Shown in pieces: positions 1-15,000 of a stretch of 64,000 nt of DNA. The translations under genes and the position numbers were made by a program. Under the pieces are notes generated by a model. The model saw only the letters and a list, made by a program, of their open reading frames with translations. It had not been told where the DNA came from and ran no database searches. Origin of the DNA: Eledone cirrhosa (taxonomy: Eukaryota > Mollusca > Cephalopoda > Octopoda > Eledonidae); the NCBI GenBank assembly GCA_964016885.1, contig OZ024740.1, positions 197,576,582 through 197,640,581 of the forward strand, in the 5' to 3' direction. Positions within the stretch are counted from its first letter, which is position 1. Every line of letters starts with the position of its first letter.

Positions 1-3000
1 TTATCATTGTGGTGGTAGTAGTTGTTATTGTTGTTGTTGTTGGTGTTGTTATTATCATTGTGGTAGTAGTAGTTGTTACTGTTGTTGTTGGTGTTGCTAT
101 TATCATTGTGGTGGTAGTAGTTGTTACTGTTGTTGTTGTTGGTGATGTTATTATCATTGTGGTGGTAGTAGTTGTTATTGTTGTTGTTGGTGTTGTTATT
201 ATCATTGTGGTGGTAGTAGTTATTATTGTTGTTGTTGTTGGTGTTGTTATTATCATTGTGGTGGTATTAGTTGTTACTGTTGTTGTTGTTGGTGTTGTTA
301 TTATCATTGTGGTGGCAGTAGTTGTTATTGTTGTTGTTGTTGGTGTTGTTATTATCATTGTTGTGGTAGTAGTTGTTACTGTTGTTGTTTGTGTTGTTAT
401 TATCATTGTGGTGGTAGTAGTTGTTACTGTTGTTGTTGTTGGTGTTGTTATTATCATTGTGGTGGCAGTAGTTGTTATTGTTGTTGTTGTTGGTGTTGTT
501 ATTATCATTGTTGTGGTAGTAGTTGTTACTGTTGTTGTTTGTGTTGTTATTATCATTGTGGTGGTAGTAGTTGTTACTGTTGTTGTTGTTGGTGTTGTTA
601 TTATCATTGTGGTGGTAGTAGTTGTTACTGTTGTTGTTGTTGGTGTTGTTATTATCATTGTGGTGGTAGTAGTTGTTATTGTTGTTGTTGGTGTTGTTAT
701 TATCATTGTGGTGGTAGTAGTTGTTACTGTTGTTGTTGGTGTTGTTATTATCATTGCGGTGGTAGTAGTTGTTATTGTTGTTGTTGGTGTTGTTATTATC
801 ATTGTGGTGGTAGTAGTTGTTATTGTTGTTGTTGTTGGTGTTATTATCATTGTGGTGGTAGTAGTTGTTACTGTTGTTGTTGTTGGTGATGTTATTATCA
901 TTGTGGTAGTAGTAGTTGTTACTGTTGTTGTTGTTGGTGTTGTTATTATCATTGTGGTGGTAGTAGTTGTTATTGTTGTTGTTGGTGTTGTTATTATCAT
1001 TGTGGTGGTAGTAGTTGTTACTGTTGTTGTTGTTGGTGTTGTTATTGTCATTGTGGTGGTAGTAGTTGTTATTGTTGTTGTTGTTGGTGTTGTTATTGTC
1101 ATTGTGGTGGTAGTAGTTGTTACTGTTGTTGTTGTTGTTGTTGGTGTTGTTATTATCATTGTGGTGGTAGTAGTTGTTACTGTTGTTGTTGTTGGTGATG
1201 TTATTATCATTTTGGTGGTAGTAGTTGTTACTGTTGTTGTTGTTGGTGATGTTATTATCATTTTGGTGGTAGTAGTTGTTACTGTTGTTGTTGTTGGTGA
1301 CGTTATTATCATTTTGGTGGTAGTAGTTGTTATTGTTGTTGTTGTTGGTGTTGTTATTGTCATTGTGGTGGTAGTAGTTGTTACTGTTGTTGTTGTTGTT
1401 GTTGGTGTTGTTATTGTCATTGTGGTGGTAGTAGTTGTTACTGTTGTTGTTGTTGTTGGTGTTGTTATTATCATTGTGGTGGTAGTAGTTGTTATTGTTG
1501 TTGTTGTTGGTGTTGTTATTATCATTGTGGTGGTAGTAGTTGTTACTGTTGTTGTTGTTGGTGATGTTGTTATTATCATTGTGGTGGTAGTAGTTGTTAC
1601 TGTTGTTGTTGTTGGTGTTGTTATTATCATTTTGGTGGTAGTAGTTGTTTCTGTTGTTGTTGTTGGTGTTGTTATTATCATTTTGGTGGTAGTAGTTGTT
1701 ACTGTTGTTGTTGTTGGTGATGTTGTTATTATCATTGTGGTGGTAGTAGTTGTTACTGTTGTTGTTGGTGTTGTTATTATCATTTTGGTGGTAGTAGTTG
1801 TTACTGTTGTTGCTATTGGTGTTGTTATCATTGTGGTGGTAGTAGTTGTTACTTTTGTTGTTGGTGATGTTGTTATTATCATTGTGGTGGTAGTAGTTGT
1901 TATTGTTGTTGTTGTTGGTGATGTTATTATCATTGTGGTGGTAGTAGTTGTTACTGTTGTTGCTGTTGGCGTTGTTATTATCATTTTGGTGGTAGTAGTT
2001 GTTACTGTTGTTGTTGTTGGTGTTGTTATTATCATTGTGGTGGTAGTAGTTTTTACTGTTGTTGTTGTTGGTGTTGTTATTATCATTGTGGTGGTAGTAG
2101 TTGTTATTGTTGTTGTTGTTGGTGATATTATTATCATTCTGGTCGTAGTAGTTGTTACTGTTGTTGTTGGTGATGTTATTATCATTGTGGTGGTAGTAGT
2201 TGTTACTGTTGTTGCTGTTGGTGTTGTTATTATCATTGTGGTGGTAGTAGTTGTTACTGTTGTTGTTGGTGTTGTTATTATCATTGCGGTGGTAGTAGTT
2301 GTTACTGTTTTTGTTGGTGTTGTTATTATCATTGCGGTGGTAGTAGTTGTTACTGTTGTTGTTGGTGATGTTATTATCATTGTGGTGGTAGTAGTTGCTA
2401 CTGTTATTGTTGTTGGTGATGTGATTATCATTGTGGTGGTAGTAGTTGTTACTCTTGTTGTTGGTGTTGTTATTATCATTGTGGTGGTAGTAGTTGTTAC
2501 TGTTGTTGTTGGTGTTGTTATTATCATTGTGGTGGTAGTAGTTGTTATTGTTGTTGTTGTTGTTGTTGTTATTATCATTGTGGTGGTAGTAGTTGTTATT
2601 GTTGTTGTTGGTGATGTTATTATTATTGTGGTGGTAGTAGTTGTTACTGTTGTTGTTGTTGGTGATGTTATTATCATTGTGGTGGTAGTAGTTGTTACTG
2701 TTGTTGTTGTTGGTGTTGTTATTATCATTGTGGTGGTAGTAGTTGTTACTGTTGTTGTTGTTGTTGTTGGTGTTATTATCATTGTGGTGGTAGTAGTTGT
2801 TACTGTTGTTGTTGTTGGTGTTGTTATTATCATTGTGGTGGTAGTAGTTGTTACTGTTGTTGTTGTTGGTGTTGTTATTATCATTGTGGTGGTAGTAGTT
2901 GTTACTGTTGTTGTTGTTGTTGGTGATGTTATTATCATTGTGGTGGTTGTAGTTGTTACTTTTGTTGTTGTTGGTGTTGTTATTATCATTGTGGTGGTAG

Positions 3001-6000
3001 TATTTGTTATTGTTGTTGTTGTTGGTGTTGTTATTATCATTGTGGTGGTAGTAGTTGTTACTGTTGTTGTTGTTGGTGTTGTTATTATCATTGTGGTGGT
3101 AGTAGTTGTTATTGTTGTTGTTGTTGGTGTTGTTATTATCATTGTGGTAGTAGTAGTTGTTACTGTTGTTGTTGGTGTTGTTATTATCATTGTGGTGGTA
3201 GTAGTTGTTACTGTTGTTGTTGTTGGTGATGTTATTATCATTGTGGTGGTAGTAGTTGTTATTGTTGTTGTTGGTGTTGTTATTATCATTGTGGTGGTAG
3301 TAGTTGTTATTGTTGTTGTTGTTGGTGTTGTTATTATCATTGTAGTGGCAGTAGTTGTTATTGTTGTTGTTGTTGGTGTTGTTATTATCATTGTGGTGGT
3401 AGTAGTTGTTACTGTTGTTGTTGTTGGTGTTGTTATTATCATTGTGGTGGTAGTAGTTTTATTGTTGTTGTTGGTGTTGTTATTATCATTGTGGTGGTAG
3501 TAGTTGTTACTGTTGTTGTTGGTGTTGTTATTATCATTGTGGTGGTAGTAGTTGTTACTGTTGTTGTTGTTGGTGTTGTTATTATCATTGTGGTGGTAGT
3601 AGTTGTTACTGTTGTTGTTGTTGGTGTTGTTATTATCATTGTGGTGGTAGTAGTTGTTACTGTTGTTGGTGTTGGTGTTGTTATTATCATTGTGGTGGTA
3701 GTAGTTGTTACTGTTGTTGTTTGTGTTGTTATTATCATTGTGGTGGTAGTAGTTGTTACTGTTGTTGTTGTTGGTGTTGTTATTATCATTGTGGTGGTAG
3801 TAGTTGTTACTGTTGTTGTTGTTGGTGTTGTTATTATCATTGTGGTGGTAGTAGTTGTTATTGTTGTTGTTGGTGTTGTTATTATCATTGTGGTGGTAGT
3901 AGTTGTTACTGTTGTTGTTGGTGTTGTTATTATCATTGCGGTGGTAGTAGTTGTTATTGTTGTTGTTGGTGTTGTTATTATCATTGTGGTGGTAGTAGTT
4001 GTTATTGTTGTTGTTGTTGGTGTTATTATCATTGTGGTGGTAGTAGTTGTTACTGTTGTTGTTGTTGGTGATGTTATTATCATTGTGGTAGTAGTAGTTG
4101 TTACTGTTGTTGTTGTTGGTGTTGTTATTATCATTGTGGTGGTAGTAGTTGTTATTGTTGTTGTTGGTGTTGTTATTATCATTGTGGTGGTAGTAGTTGT
4201 TACTGTTGTTGTTGTTGGTGTTGTTATTGTCATTGTGGTGGTAGTAGTTGTTACTGTTGTTGTTGTTGTTGGTGATGTTATTATCATTGTGGTGGTAGTA
4301 GTTGTTATTGTTGTTGTTGTTGGTGATGTTATTATCATTTTGGTGGTAGTAGTTGTTACTGTTGTTGTTGTTGGTGATGTTATTGTCATTGTGGTGGTAG
4401 TAGTTGTTACTGTTGTTGTTGTTGTTGTTGGTGTTGTTATTGTCATTGTGGTGGTAGTAGTTGTTACTGTTGTTGTTGTTGTTGGTGTTGTTATTATCAT
4501 TGTGGTGGTAGTAGTTGTTATTGTTGTTGTTGTTGGTGTTGTTATTATCATTGTGGTGGTAGTAGTTGTTACTGTTGTTGTTGTTGGTGATGTTATTATC
4601 ATTGTGGTGGTAGTAGTTGTTACTGTTGTTGTTGTTGGTGTTGTTATTATCATTGTGGTGGTAGTAGTTGTTACTGTTGTTGTTGTTGTTGTTGGTGTTA
4701 TTATCATTGTGGTGGTAGTAGTTGTTACTGTTGTTGTTGTTGGTGTTGTTATTATCATTGTGGTGGTAGTAGTTGTTACTGTTGTTGTTGTTGGTGTTGT
4801 TATTGTCATTGTGGTGGTAGTAGTTGTTACTGTTGTTGTTGTTGTTGTTGGTGTTATTATCATTGTGGTGGTAGTAGTTGTTACTGTTGTTGTTGTTGGT
4901 GTTGTTATTATCATTGTGGTGGTAGTAGTTGTTACTGTTGTTGTTGTTGGTGTTGTTATTCTCATTGTGGTGGTAGTAGTTGTTACTGTTGTTGTTGTTG
5001 TTGTTGGTGTTGTTATTATCATTGTGGTGGTAGTAGTTGTTACTGTTGTTGTTGTTGGTGATGTTATTATCATTTTGGTGGTAGTAGTTGTTACTGTTGT
5101 TGTTGTTGGTGATGTTATTATCATTTTGGTGGTAGTAGTTGTTACTGTTGTTGTTGTTGGTGATGTTATTATCATTTTGGTGGTAGTAGTTGTTATTGTT
5201 GTTGTTGTTGGTGTTGTTATTGTCATTGTGGTGGTAGTAGTTGTTACTGTTGTTGTTGTTGTTGTTGGTGTTGTTATTGTCATTGTGGTGGTAGTAGTTG
5301 TTACTGTTGTTGTTGTTGTTGGTGTTGTTATTATCATTGTGGTGGTAGTAGTTGTTATTGTTGTTGTTGTTGGTGTTGTTATTATCATTGTGGTGGTAGT
5401 AGTTGTTACTGTTGTTGTTGTTGGTGTTGTTATTATCATTTTGGTGGTAGTAGTTGTTACTGTTGTTGTTGTTGGTGTTGTTATTATCATTTTGGTGGTA
5501 GTAGTTGTTACTGTTGTTGTTGTTGGTGATGTTGTTATTATCATTGTGGTGGTAGTAGTTGTTACTGTTGTTGTTGTTGGTGTTGTTATTATCATTTTGG
5601 TGGTAGTAGTTGTTACTGTTGTTGCTATTGGTGTTGTTATCATTGTGGTGGTAGTAGTTGTTACTGTTGTTGTTGGTGATGTTGTTATTATCATTGTGGT
5701 GGTAGTAGTTGTTATTGTTGTTGTTGTTGGTGATGTTATTATCATTGTGGTGGTAGTAGTTGTTACTGTTGTTGCTGTTGGCGTTGTTATTATCATTTTG
5801 GTGGTAGTAGTTGTTACTGTTGTTGTTGTTGGTGTTGTTATTATCATTGTGGTGGTAGTAGTTTTTACTGTTGTTGTTGTTGGTGTTGTTATTATCATTG
5901 TGGTGGTAGTAGTTGTTATTGTTGTTGTTGTTGGTGATATTATTATCATTCTGGTCGTAGTAGTTGTTACTGTTGTTGTTGGTGATGTTATTATCATTGT

Positions 6001-9000
6001 GGTGGTAGTAGTTGTTACTGTTGTTGCTGTTGGTGTTGTTATTATCATTGTGGTGGTAGTAGTTGTTACTGTTGTTGTTGGTGTTGTTATTATCATTGCG
6101 GTGTTAGTAGTTGTTACTGTTTTTGTTGGTGTTGTTATTATCATTGCGGTGGTAGTAGTTGTTACTGTTGTTGTTGGTGATGTTATTATCATTGTGGTGG
6201 TAGTAGTTGCTACTGTTATTGTTGTTGGTGATGTGATTATCATTTTGGTGGTAGTAGTTGTTACTCTTGTTGTTGGTGTTGTTATTATCATTGTGGTGGT
6301 AGTAGTTGTTACTGTTGTTGTTGTTGTTGTTGTTATTATCATTGTGGTGGTAGTAGTTGTTATTGTTGTTGTTGGTGATGTTATTATTATTGTGGTGGTA
6401 GTAGTTGTTACTGTTGTTGTTGTTGGTGATGTTATTATCATTGTGGTGGTAGTAGTTGTTACTGTTGTTGTTGTTGGTGTTGTTATTATCATTGTGGTGG
6501 TAGTAGTTGTTACTGTTGTTGTTGTTGTTGTTGGTGTTATTATCATTGTGGTGGTAGTAGTTGTTACTGTTGTTGTTGTTGGTGTTGTTATTATCATTGT
6601 GGTGGTAGTAGTTGTTACTGTTGTTGTTGTTGGTGTTGTTATTATCATTGTGGTGGTAGTAGTTGTTACTGTTGTTGTTGTTGTTGGTGATGTTATTATC
6701 ATTGTGGTGGTAGTAGTTGTTACTTTTGTTGTTGTTGGTGTTGTTATTATCATTGTGGTGGTAGTAGTTGTTATTGTTGTTGTTGTTGGTGTTGTTATTA
6801 TCATTGTGGTGGTAGTAGTTGTTACTGTTGTTGTTGTTGGTGTTGTTATTATCATTGTGGTGGTAGTAGTTGTTATTGTTGTTGTTGTTGGTGTTGTTAT
6901 TATCATTGTGGTAGTAGTAGTTGTTACTGTTGTTGTTGGTGTTGTTATTATCATTGTGGTGGTAGTAGTTGTTACTGTTGTTGTTGTTGGTGATGTTATT
7001 ATCATTGTGGTGGTAGTAGTTGTTATTGTTGTTGTTGGTGTTGTTATTATCATTGTGGTGGTAGTAGTTGTTATTGTTGTTGTTGTTGGTGTTGTTATTA
7101 TCAGTGTGGTGGCAGTAGTTGTTATTGTTGTTGTTGTTGGTGTTGTTATTATCATTGTGGTGGTAGTAGTTGTTACTGTTGTTGTTGTTGGTGTTGTTAT
7201 TATCATTGTGGTGGTAGTAGTTGTTATTGTTGTTGTTGGTGTTGTTATTATCATTGTGGTGGTAGTAGTTGTTACTGTTGTTGTTGGTGTTGTTATTATC
7301 ATTGAAGTGGTAGTAGTTGTTATTGTTGTTGTTGGTGTTGTTATTATCATTGTGGTGGTAGTAGTTGTTACTGTTGTTGTTGTTGGTGTTGTTATTATCA
7401 TTGTGGTGGTAGTAGTTGTTATTGTTGTTGTTGTTGGTGATGTTATTATCATTGTGGTGGTAGTAGTTGTTACTGTTGTTGTTGTTGGTGTTGTTATTAT
7501 CATTGTGGTGGTAGTAGTTGTTATTGTTGTTGTTGTTGGTGATGTTATTATCATTGTGGTGGTAGTAGTTGTTACTGTTGTTGTTGTTGGTGATGTTATT
7601 ATCATTGTGGTGGTAGTAGTTGTTATTGTTGTTGTTGTTGGTGATGTTATTATCATTGTGGTGGTAGTAGTTGTTACTGTTGTTGTTGGTGATGTTATTA
7701 TCATTGTGGTGGTAGTAGTTGTTATTGTTGTTGTTGTTGGTGTTGTTATTATCATTGTGGTGGTAGTAGTTGTTACTGTTGTTGTTGGTGTTGTTATTAT
7801 CATTGTGGTGGTAGTAGTTGTTACTGTTGTTGTTGGTGTTGTTATTATCATTGTGGTGGTAGTAGTTGTTACTGTTGTTGTTGGTGTTGTTATTATCATT
7901 GCGGTGGTAGTAGTTGTTACTGTTGTTGTTGGTGTTGTTATTATCATTGCGGTGGTAGTAGTTGTTACTGTTGTTGTTGGTGATGTTATTATCATTGTGG
8001 TGGTAGTAGTTGTTACTGTTATTGTTGTTGGTGATGTGATTATCATTGTGGTGGTAGTAGTTGTTACTGTTGTTGTTGGTGTTGTTATTATCATTGTGGT
8101 GGTAGTAGTTGTTACTGTTGTTGTTGTTGTTGGTGTTATTATCATCATTGTGGTGGTAGTAGTTGCTACTGTTGTTGTTGTTGGTGTTGTTATTATCATT
8201 GAGGTGGTAGTAGTTGTTACTGTTGTTGTTGTTGGTGTTGTTATTATCATTGTGGTGGTAGTAGTTGTTACTGTTGTTGTTGTTGGTGTTGTTATTATAA
8301 TTGTGGTGGTAGTAGTTGTTACTGTTGTTGTTGTTGTTGGTGTTATTATCATTGTGGTGGTAGTAGTTGTTACTGTTGTTGTTGTTGGTGTTGTTATTAT
8401 CATTGTGGTGGTAGTAGTTGTTACTGTTGTTGTTGTTGGTGTTGTTATTATCATTGTGGTGGTAGTAGTTATTACTGTTGTTGTTGTTGTTGGTGATGTT
8501 ATTATCATTGTGGTGGTAGTAGTTGTTACTGTTGTTGTTGTTGGTGTTGTTATTATCATTGTGGTGGTAGTAGTTGTTACTGTTATTGTTGTTGGTGATG
8601 TGATTATCCTTGTGGTGGTAGTATTTGTTACTGTTGTTGTTGGTGTTGTTATTATCATTGTGGTGGTAGTAGTTGTTACTGTTGTTGTTGTTGGTGATGT
8701 TATTATCATTGTGGTGGTAGTAGTTGTTATTGTTGTTGTTGGTGTTGTTATTATCATTGTGGTGGTAGTAGTTGTTATTGTTGTTGTTGTTGGTGTTGTT
8801 ATTATCATTGTGGTGGCAGTAGTTGTCATTGTTGTTGTTGTTGGTGTTGTTATTATCATTGTGGTGGTAGTAGTTGTTACTGTTGTTGTTGGTGTTGTTA
8901 TTATCATTGCAGTGGTAGTAGTTGTTATTGTTGTTGTTGGTGTTGTTATTATCATTGTGGTGGTAGTAGTTGTTACTGTTGTTGTTGTTGGTGTTGTTAT

Positions 9001-12000
9001 TATCATTGTGGTGGTAGTAGTTGTTACTGTTTTTGTTGTTGGTGTTGTTATTATCATTGTGGCGGTAATTTGTTGTTACTGTTGTTGTTGGTGTTATTAT
9101 TATCATTGTGGTGGTAGTAGTTGTTACTGTTGTTGTTGGTGTTGTTATTATCATTGTGGTGGTAGTAGTTGTTACTGTTGTTGTTGGTGTTGTTATTATC
9201 ATTGTGGTGGTAGTAGTTGTTACTGTTGTTGTTGTTGGTGTTGTTATTATCATTGTGGTGGTAGTAGTTGTTATTGTTGTTGTTGTTGGTGATGTTATTA
9301 TCATTGTGGTGGTAGTAGTTGTTACTGTTGTTGTTGGTGTTGTTATTATCATTGTGGTGGTAGTAGTTGTTACTGTTGTTGTTGTTGGTGATGTTGTTAT
9401 TATCATTGTGGTGGTAGTAGTTGTTACTGTTGTTGTTAGTGTTGTTATTATCATTGTGGCGGTAGTAGTTGTTACTGTTGTTGTTGTTGGTGTTGTTATT
9501 ATCATTGTGGTGGTAGTAGTTGTTATTGTTGTTGTTGGTGTTGTTATTATCATTGTGGTGGTAGCAGTTGTTACTGTTGTTGTTGGTGTTGTTATTATCA
9601 TTGTGGTGGTAGTAGTTGTTACTGTTGTTGTTGTAGGTGTTGTTATTATCATTGTGGTGGTAGTAGTTGTTATTGTTGTTGTTGTTGGTGTTGTTATTAT
9701 CATTGTGGTGGTAGTAGTTGTTACTGTTGTTGTTGGTGTTGTTATTATCATTGTGGTGGTAGTTTTCATTACTGTTGTTGTTGTTGGTGTTGTTATTATC
9801 ATTGTGGTGGTAGTAGTTGTTATTGTTGTTGTTGGTGTTGTTATTATCATTGTGGTGGTAGCAGTTGTTACTGTTGTTGTTGGTGTTGTTATTATCATTG
9901 CGGTGTTAGTAGTTGTTACTGTTTTTGTTGGTGTTGTTATTATCATTGCGGTGGTAGTAGTTGTTACTGTTGTTGTTGGTGATGTTATTATCATTGTGGT
10001 GGTAGTAGTTGCTACTGTTATTGTTGTTGGTGATGTGATTATCATTTTGGTGGTAGTAGTTGTTACTCTTGTTGTTGGTGTTGTTATTATCATTGTGGTG
10101 GTAGTAGTTGTTACTGTTGTTGTTGTTGTTGTTGTTATTATCATTGTGGTGGTAGTAGTTGTTATTGTTGTTGTTGGTGATGTTATTATTATTGTGGTGG
10201 TAGTAGTTGTTACTGTTGTTGTTGTTGGTGATGTTATTATCATTGTGGTGGTAGTAGTTGTTACTGTTGTTGTTGTTGGTGTTGTTATTATCATTGTGGT
10301 GGTAGTAGTTGTTACTGTTGTTGTTGTTGTTGGTGTTATTATCATTGTGGTGGTAGTAGTTGTTACTGTTGTTGTTGTTGGTGTTGTTATTATCATTGTG
10401 GTGGTAGTAGTTGTTACTGTTGTTGTTGTTGGTGTTGTTATTATCATTGTGGTGGTAGTAGTTGTTACTGTTGTTGTTGTTGTTGGTGATGTTATTATCA
10501 TTGTGGTGGTAGTAGTTGTTACTTTTGTTGTTGTTGGTGTTGTTATTATCATTGTGGTGGTAGTAGTTGTTATTGTTGTTGTTGTTGGTGTTGTTATTAT
10601 CATTGTGGTGGTAGTAGTTGTTACTGTTGTTGTTGTTGGTGTTGTTATTATCATTGTGGTGGTAGTAGTTGTTATTGTTGTTGTTGTTGGTGTTGTTATT
10701 ATCATTGTGGTAGTAGTAGTTGTTACTGTTGTTGTTGGTGTTGTTATTATCATTGTGGTGGTAGTAGTTGTTACTGTTGTTGTTGTTGGTGATGTTATTA
10801 TCATTGTGGTGGTAGTAGTTGTTATTGTTGTTGTTGGTGTTGTTATTATCATTGTGGTGGTAGTAGTTGTTATTGTTGTTGTTGTTGGTGTTGTTATTAT
10901 CATTGTGGTGGCAGTAGTTGTTATTGTTGTTGTTGTTGGTGTTGTTATTATCATTGTGGTGGTAGTAGTTGTTACTGTTGTTGTTGTTGGTGTTGTTATT
11001 ATCATTGTGGTGGTAGTAGTTGTTATTGTTGTTGTTGGTGTTGTTATTATCATTGTGGTGGTAGTAGTTGTTACTGTTGTTGTTGGTGTTGTTATTATCA
11101 TTGAAGTGGTAGTAGTTGTTATTGTTGTTGTTGGTGTTGTTATTATCATTGTGGTGGTAGTAGTTGTTACTGTTGTTGTTGTTGGTGTTGTTATTATCAT
11201 TGTGGTGGTAGTAGTTGTTATTGTTGTTGTTGTTGGTGATGTTATTATCATTGTGGTGGTAGTAGTTGTTACTGTTGTTGTTGTTGGTGTTGTTATTATC
11301 ATTGTGGTGGTAGTAGTTGTTATTGTTGTTGTTGTTGGTGATGTTATTATCATTGTGGTGGTAGTAGTTGTTACTGTTGTTGTTGTTGGTGATGTTATTA
11401 TCATTGTGGTGGTAGTAGTTGTTATTGTTGTTGTTGTTGGTGTTGTTATTATCATTGTGGTGGTAGTAGTTGTTATTGTTGTTGTTGTTGGTGATGTTAT
11501 TAACATTGTGGTGGTAGTAGTTGTTATTGTTGTTGTTGTTGGTGATGCTATTATCATTGTGGTGGTAGTAGTTGTTATTGTTGTTGTTGTTGGTGATGTT
11601 ATTATCATTGTGGTGGTAGTAGTTGTTACTGTTGTTGTTGGTGATGTTATTATCATTGTGGTGGTAGTAGTTGTTACTGTTGTTGTTGGTGTTGTTATTA
11701 TCATTGTGGTGGTAGTAGTTGTTACTGTTGTTGTTGTTGTTGTTGTTATTATCATTGTGGTGGTAGTAGTTGTTATTGTTGTTGTTGGTGATGTTATTAT
11801 TATTGTGGTGGTAGTAGTTGTTACTGTTGTTGTTGTTGGTGATGTTATTATCATTGTGGTGGTAGTAGTTGTTACTGTTGTTGTTGTTGGTGTTGTTATT
11901 ATCATTGTGGTGGTAGTAGTTGTTACTGTTGTTGTTGTTGTTGTTGGTGTTATTATCATTGTGGTGGTAGTAGTTGTTACTGTTGTTGTTGTTGGTGTTG

Positions 12001-15000
12001 TTATTATCATTGTGGTGGTAGTAGTTGTTACTGTTGTTGTTGTTGGTGTTGTTATTATCATTGTGGTGGTAGTAGTTGTTACTGTTGTTGTTGTTGTTGG
12101 TGATGTTATTATCATTGTGGTGGTAGTAGTTGTTACTTTTGTTGTTGTTGGTGTTGTTATTATCATTGTGGTGGTAGTAGTTGTTATTGTTGTTGTTGTT
12201 GGTGTTGTTATTATCATTGTGGTGGTAGTAGTTGTTACTGTTGTTGTTGTTGGTGTTGTTATTATCATTGTGGTGGTAGTAGTTGTTATTGTTGTTGTTG
12301 TTGGTGTTGTTATTATCATTGTGGTAGTAGTAGTTGTTACTGTTGTTGTTGGTGTTGTTATTATCATTGTGGTGGTAGTAGTTGTTACTGTTGTTGTTGT
12401 TGGTGATGTTATTATCATTGTGGTGGTAGTAGTTGTTATTGTTGTTGTTGGTGTTGTTATTATCATTGTGGTGGTAGTAGTTGTTATTGTTGTTGTTGTT
12501 GGTGTTGTTATTATCATTGTGGTGGCAGTAGTTGTTATTGTTGTTGTTGTTGGTGTTGTTATTATCATTGTGGTGGTAGTAGTTGTTACTGTTGTTGTTG
12601 TTGGTGTTGTTATTATCATTGTGGTGGTAGTAGTTGTTATTGTTGTTGTTGGTGTTGTTATTATCATTGTGGTGGTAGTAGTTGTTACTGTTGTTGTTGG
12701 TGTTGTTATTATCATTGAAGTGGTAGTAGTTGTTATTGTTGTTGTTGGTGTTGTTATTATCATTGTGGTGGTAGTAGTTGTTACTGTTGTTGTTGTTGGT
12801 GTTGTTATTATCATTGTGGTGGTAGTAGTTGTTATTGTTGTTGTTGTTGGTGATGTTATTATCATTGTGGTGGTAGTAGTTGTTACTGTTGTTGTTGTTG
12901 GTGTTGTTATTATCATTGTGGTGGTAGTAGTTGTTATTGTTGTTGTTGTTGGTGATGTTATTATCATTGTGGTGGTAGTAGTTGTTACTGTTGTTGTTGT
13001 TGGTGATGTTATTATCATTGTGGTGGTAGTAGTTGTTATTGTTGTTGTTGTTGGTGTTGTTATTATCATTGTGGTGGTAGTAGTTGTTATTGTTGTTGTT
13101 GTTGGTGATGTTATTAACATTGTGGTGGTAGTAGTTGTTATTGTTGTTGTTGTTGGTGATGCTATTATCATTGTGGTGGTAGTAGTTGTTATTGTTGTTG
13201 TTGTTGGTGATGTTATTATCATTGTGGTGGTAGTAGTTGTTACTGTTGTTGTTGGTGATGTTATTATCATTGTGGTGGTAGTAGTTGTTATTGTTGTTGT
13301 TGTTGGTGTTGTTATTATCATTGTGGTGGTAGTAGTTGTTACTGTTGTTGTTGGTGTTGTTATTATCATTGTGGTGGTAGTAGTTGTTACTGTTGTTGTT
13401 GGTGTTGTTATTATCATTGCGGTGGTAGTAGTTGTTACTGTTGTTGTTGGTGTTGTTATTATCATTGCGGTGGTAGTAGTTGTTACTGTTGTTGTTGGTG
13501 ATGTTATTATCATTGTGGTGGTAGTAGTTGTTACTGTTATTGTTGTTGGTGATGTGATTATCATTGTGGTGGTAGTAGTTGTTACTGTTGTTGTTGGTGT
13601 TGTTATTATCATTGTGGTGGTAGTAGTTGTTACTGTTGTTGTTGTTGTTGGTGTTATTATCATCATTGTGGTGGTAGTAGTTGCTACTGTTGTTGTTGTT
13701 GGTGTTGTTATTATCATTGAGGTGGTAGTAGTTGTTACTGTTGTTGTTGTTGGTGTTGTTATTATCATTGTGGTGGTAGTAGTTGTTACTGTTGTTGTTG
13801 TTGGTGTTGTTATTATAATTGTGGTGGTAGTAGTTGTTACTGTTGTTGTTGTTGTTGGTGTTATTATCATTGTGGTGGTAGTAGTTGTTACTGTTGTTGT
13901 TGTTGGTGTTGTTATTATCATTGTGGTGGTAGTAGTTGTTACTGTTGTTGTTGTTGGTGTTGTTATTATCATTGTGGTGGTAGTAGTTATTACTGTTGTT
14001 GTTGTTGTTGGTGATGTTATTATCATTGTGGTGGTAGTAGTTGTTACTGTTGTTGTTGTTGGTGTTGTTATTATCATTGTGGTGGTAGTAGTTGTTACTG
14101 TTATTGTTGTTGGTGATGTGATTATCCTTGTGGTGGTAGTATTTGTTACTGTTGTTGTTGGTGTTGTTATTATCATTGTGGTGGTAGTAGTTGTTACTGT
14201 TGTTGTTGTTGGTGATTTTATTATCATTGTGGTGGTAGTAGTTGTTATTGTTGTTGTTGGTGTTGTTATTATCATTGTGGTGGTAGTAGTTGTTATTGTT
14301 GTTGTTGTTGGTGTTGTTATTATCATTGTGGTGGCAGTAGTTGTCATTGTTGTTGTTGTTGGTGTTGTTATTATCATTGTGGTGGTAGTAGTTGTTACTG
14401 TTGTTGTTGGTGTTGTTATTATCATTGCAGTGGTAGTAGTTGTTATTGTTGTTGTTGGTGTTGTTATTATCATTGTGGTGGTAGTAGTTGTTACTGTTGT
14501 TGTTGTTGGTGTTGTTATTATCATTGTGGTGGTAGTAGTTGTTACTGTTTTTGTTGTTGGTGTTGTTATTATCATTGTGGCGGTAATTTGTTGTTACTGT
14601 TGTTGTTGGTGTTGTTATTATCATTGTGGTGGTAGTAGTTGTTACTGTTGTTGTTGGTGTTGTTATTATCATTGTGGTGGTAGTAGTTGTTACTGTTGTT
14701 GTTGGTGTTGTTATTATCATTGTGGTGGTAGTAGTTGTTACTGTTGTTGTTGTTGGTGTTGTTATTATCATTGTGGTGGTAGTAGTTGTTATTGTTGTTG
14801 TTGTTGGTGATGTTATTATCATTGTGGTGGTAGTAGTTGTTACTGTTGTTGTTGGTGTTGTTATTATCATTGTGGTGGTAGTAGTTGTTACTGTTGTTGT
14901 TGTTGGTGATGTTGTTATTATCATTGTGGTGGTAGTAGTTGTTACTGTTGTTGTTAGTGTTGTTATTATCATTGTGGCGGTAGTAGTTGTTACTGTTGTT

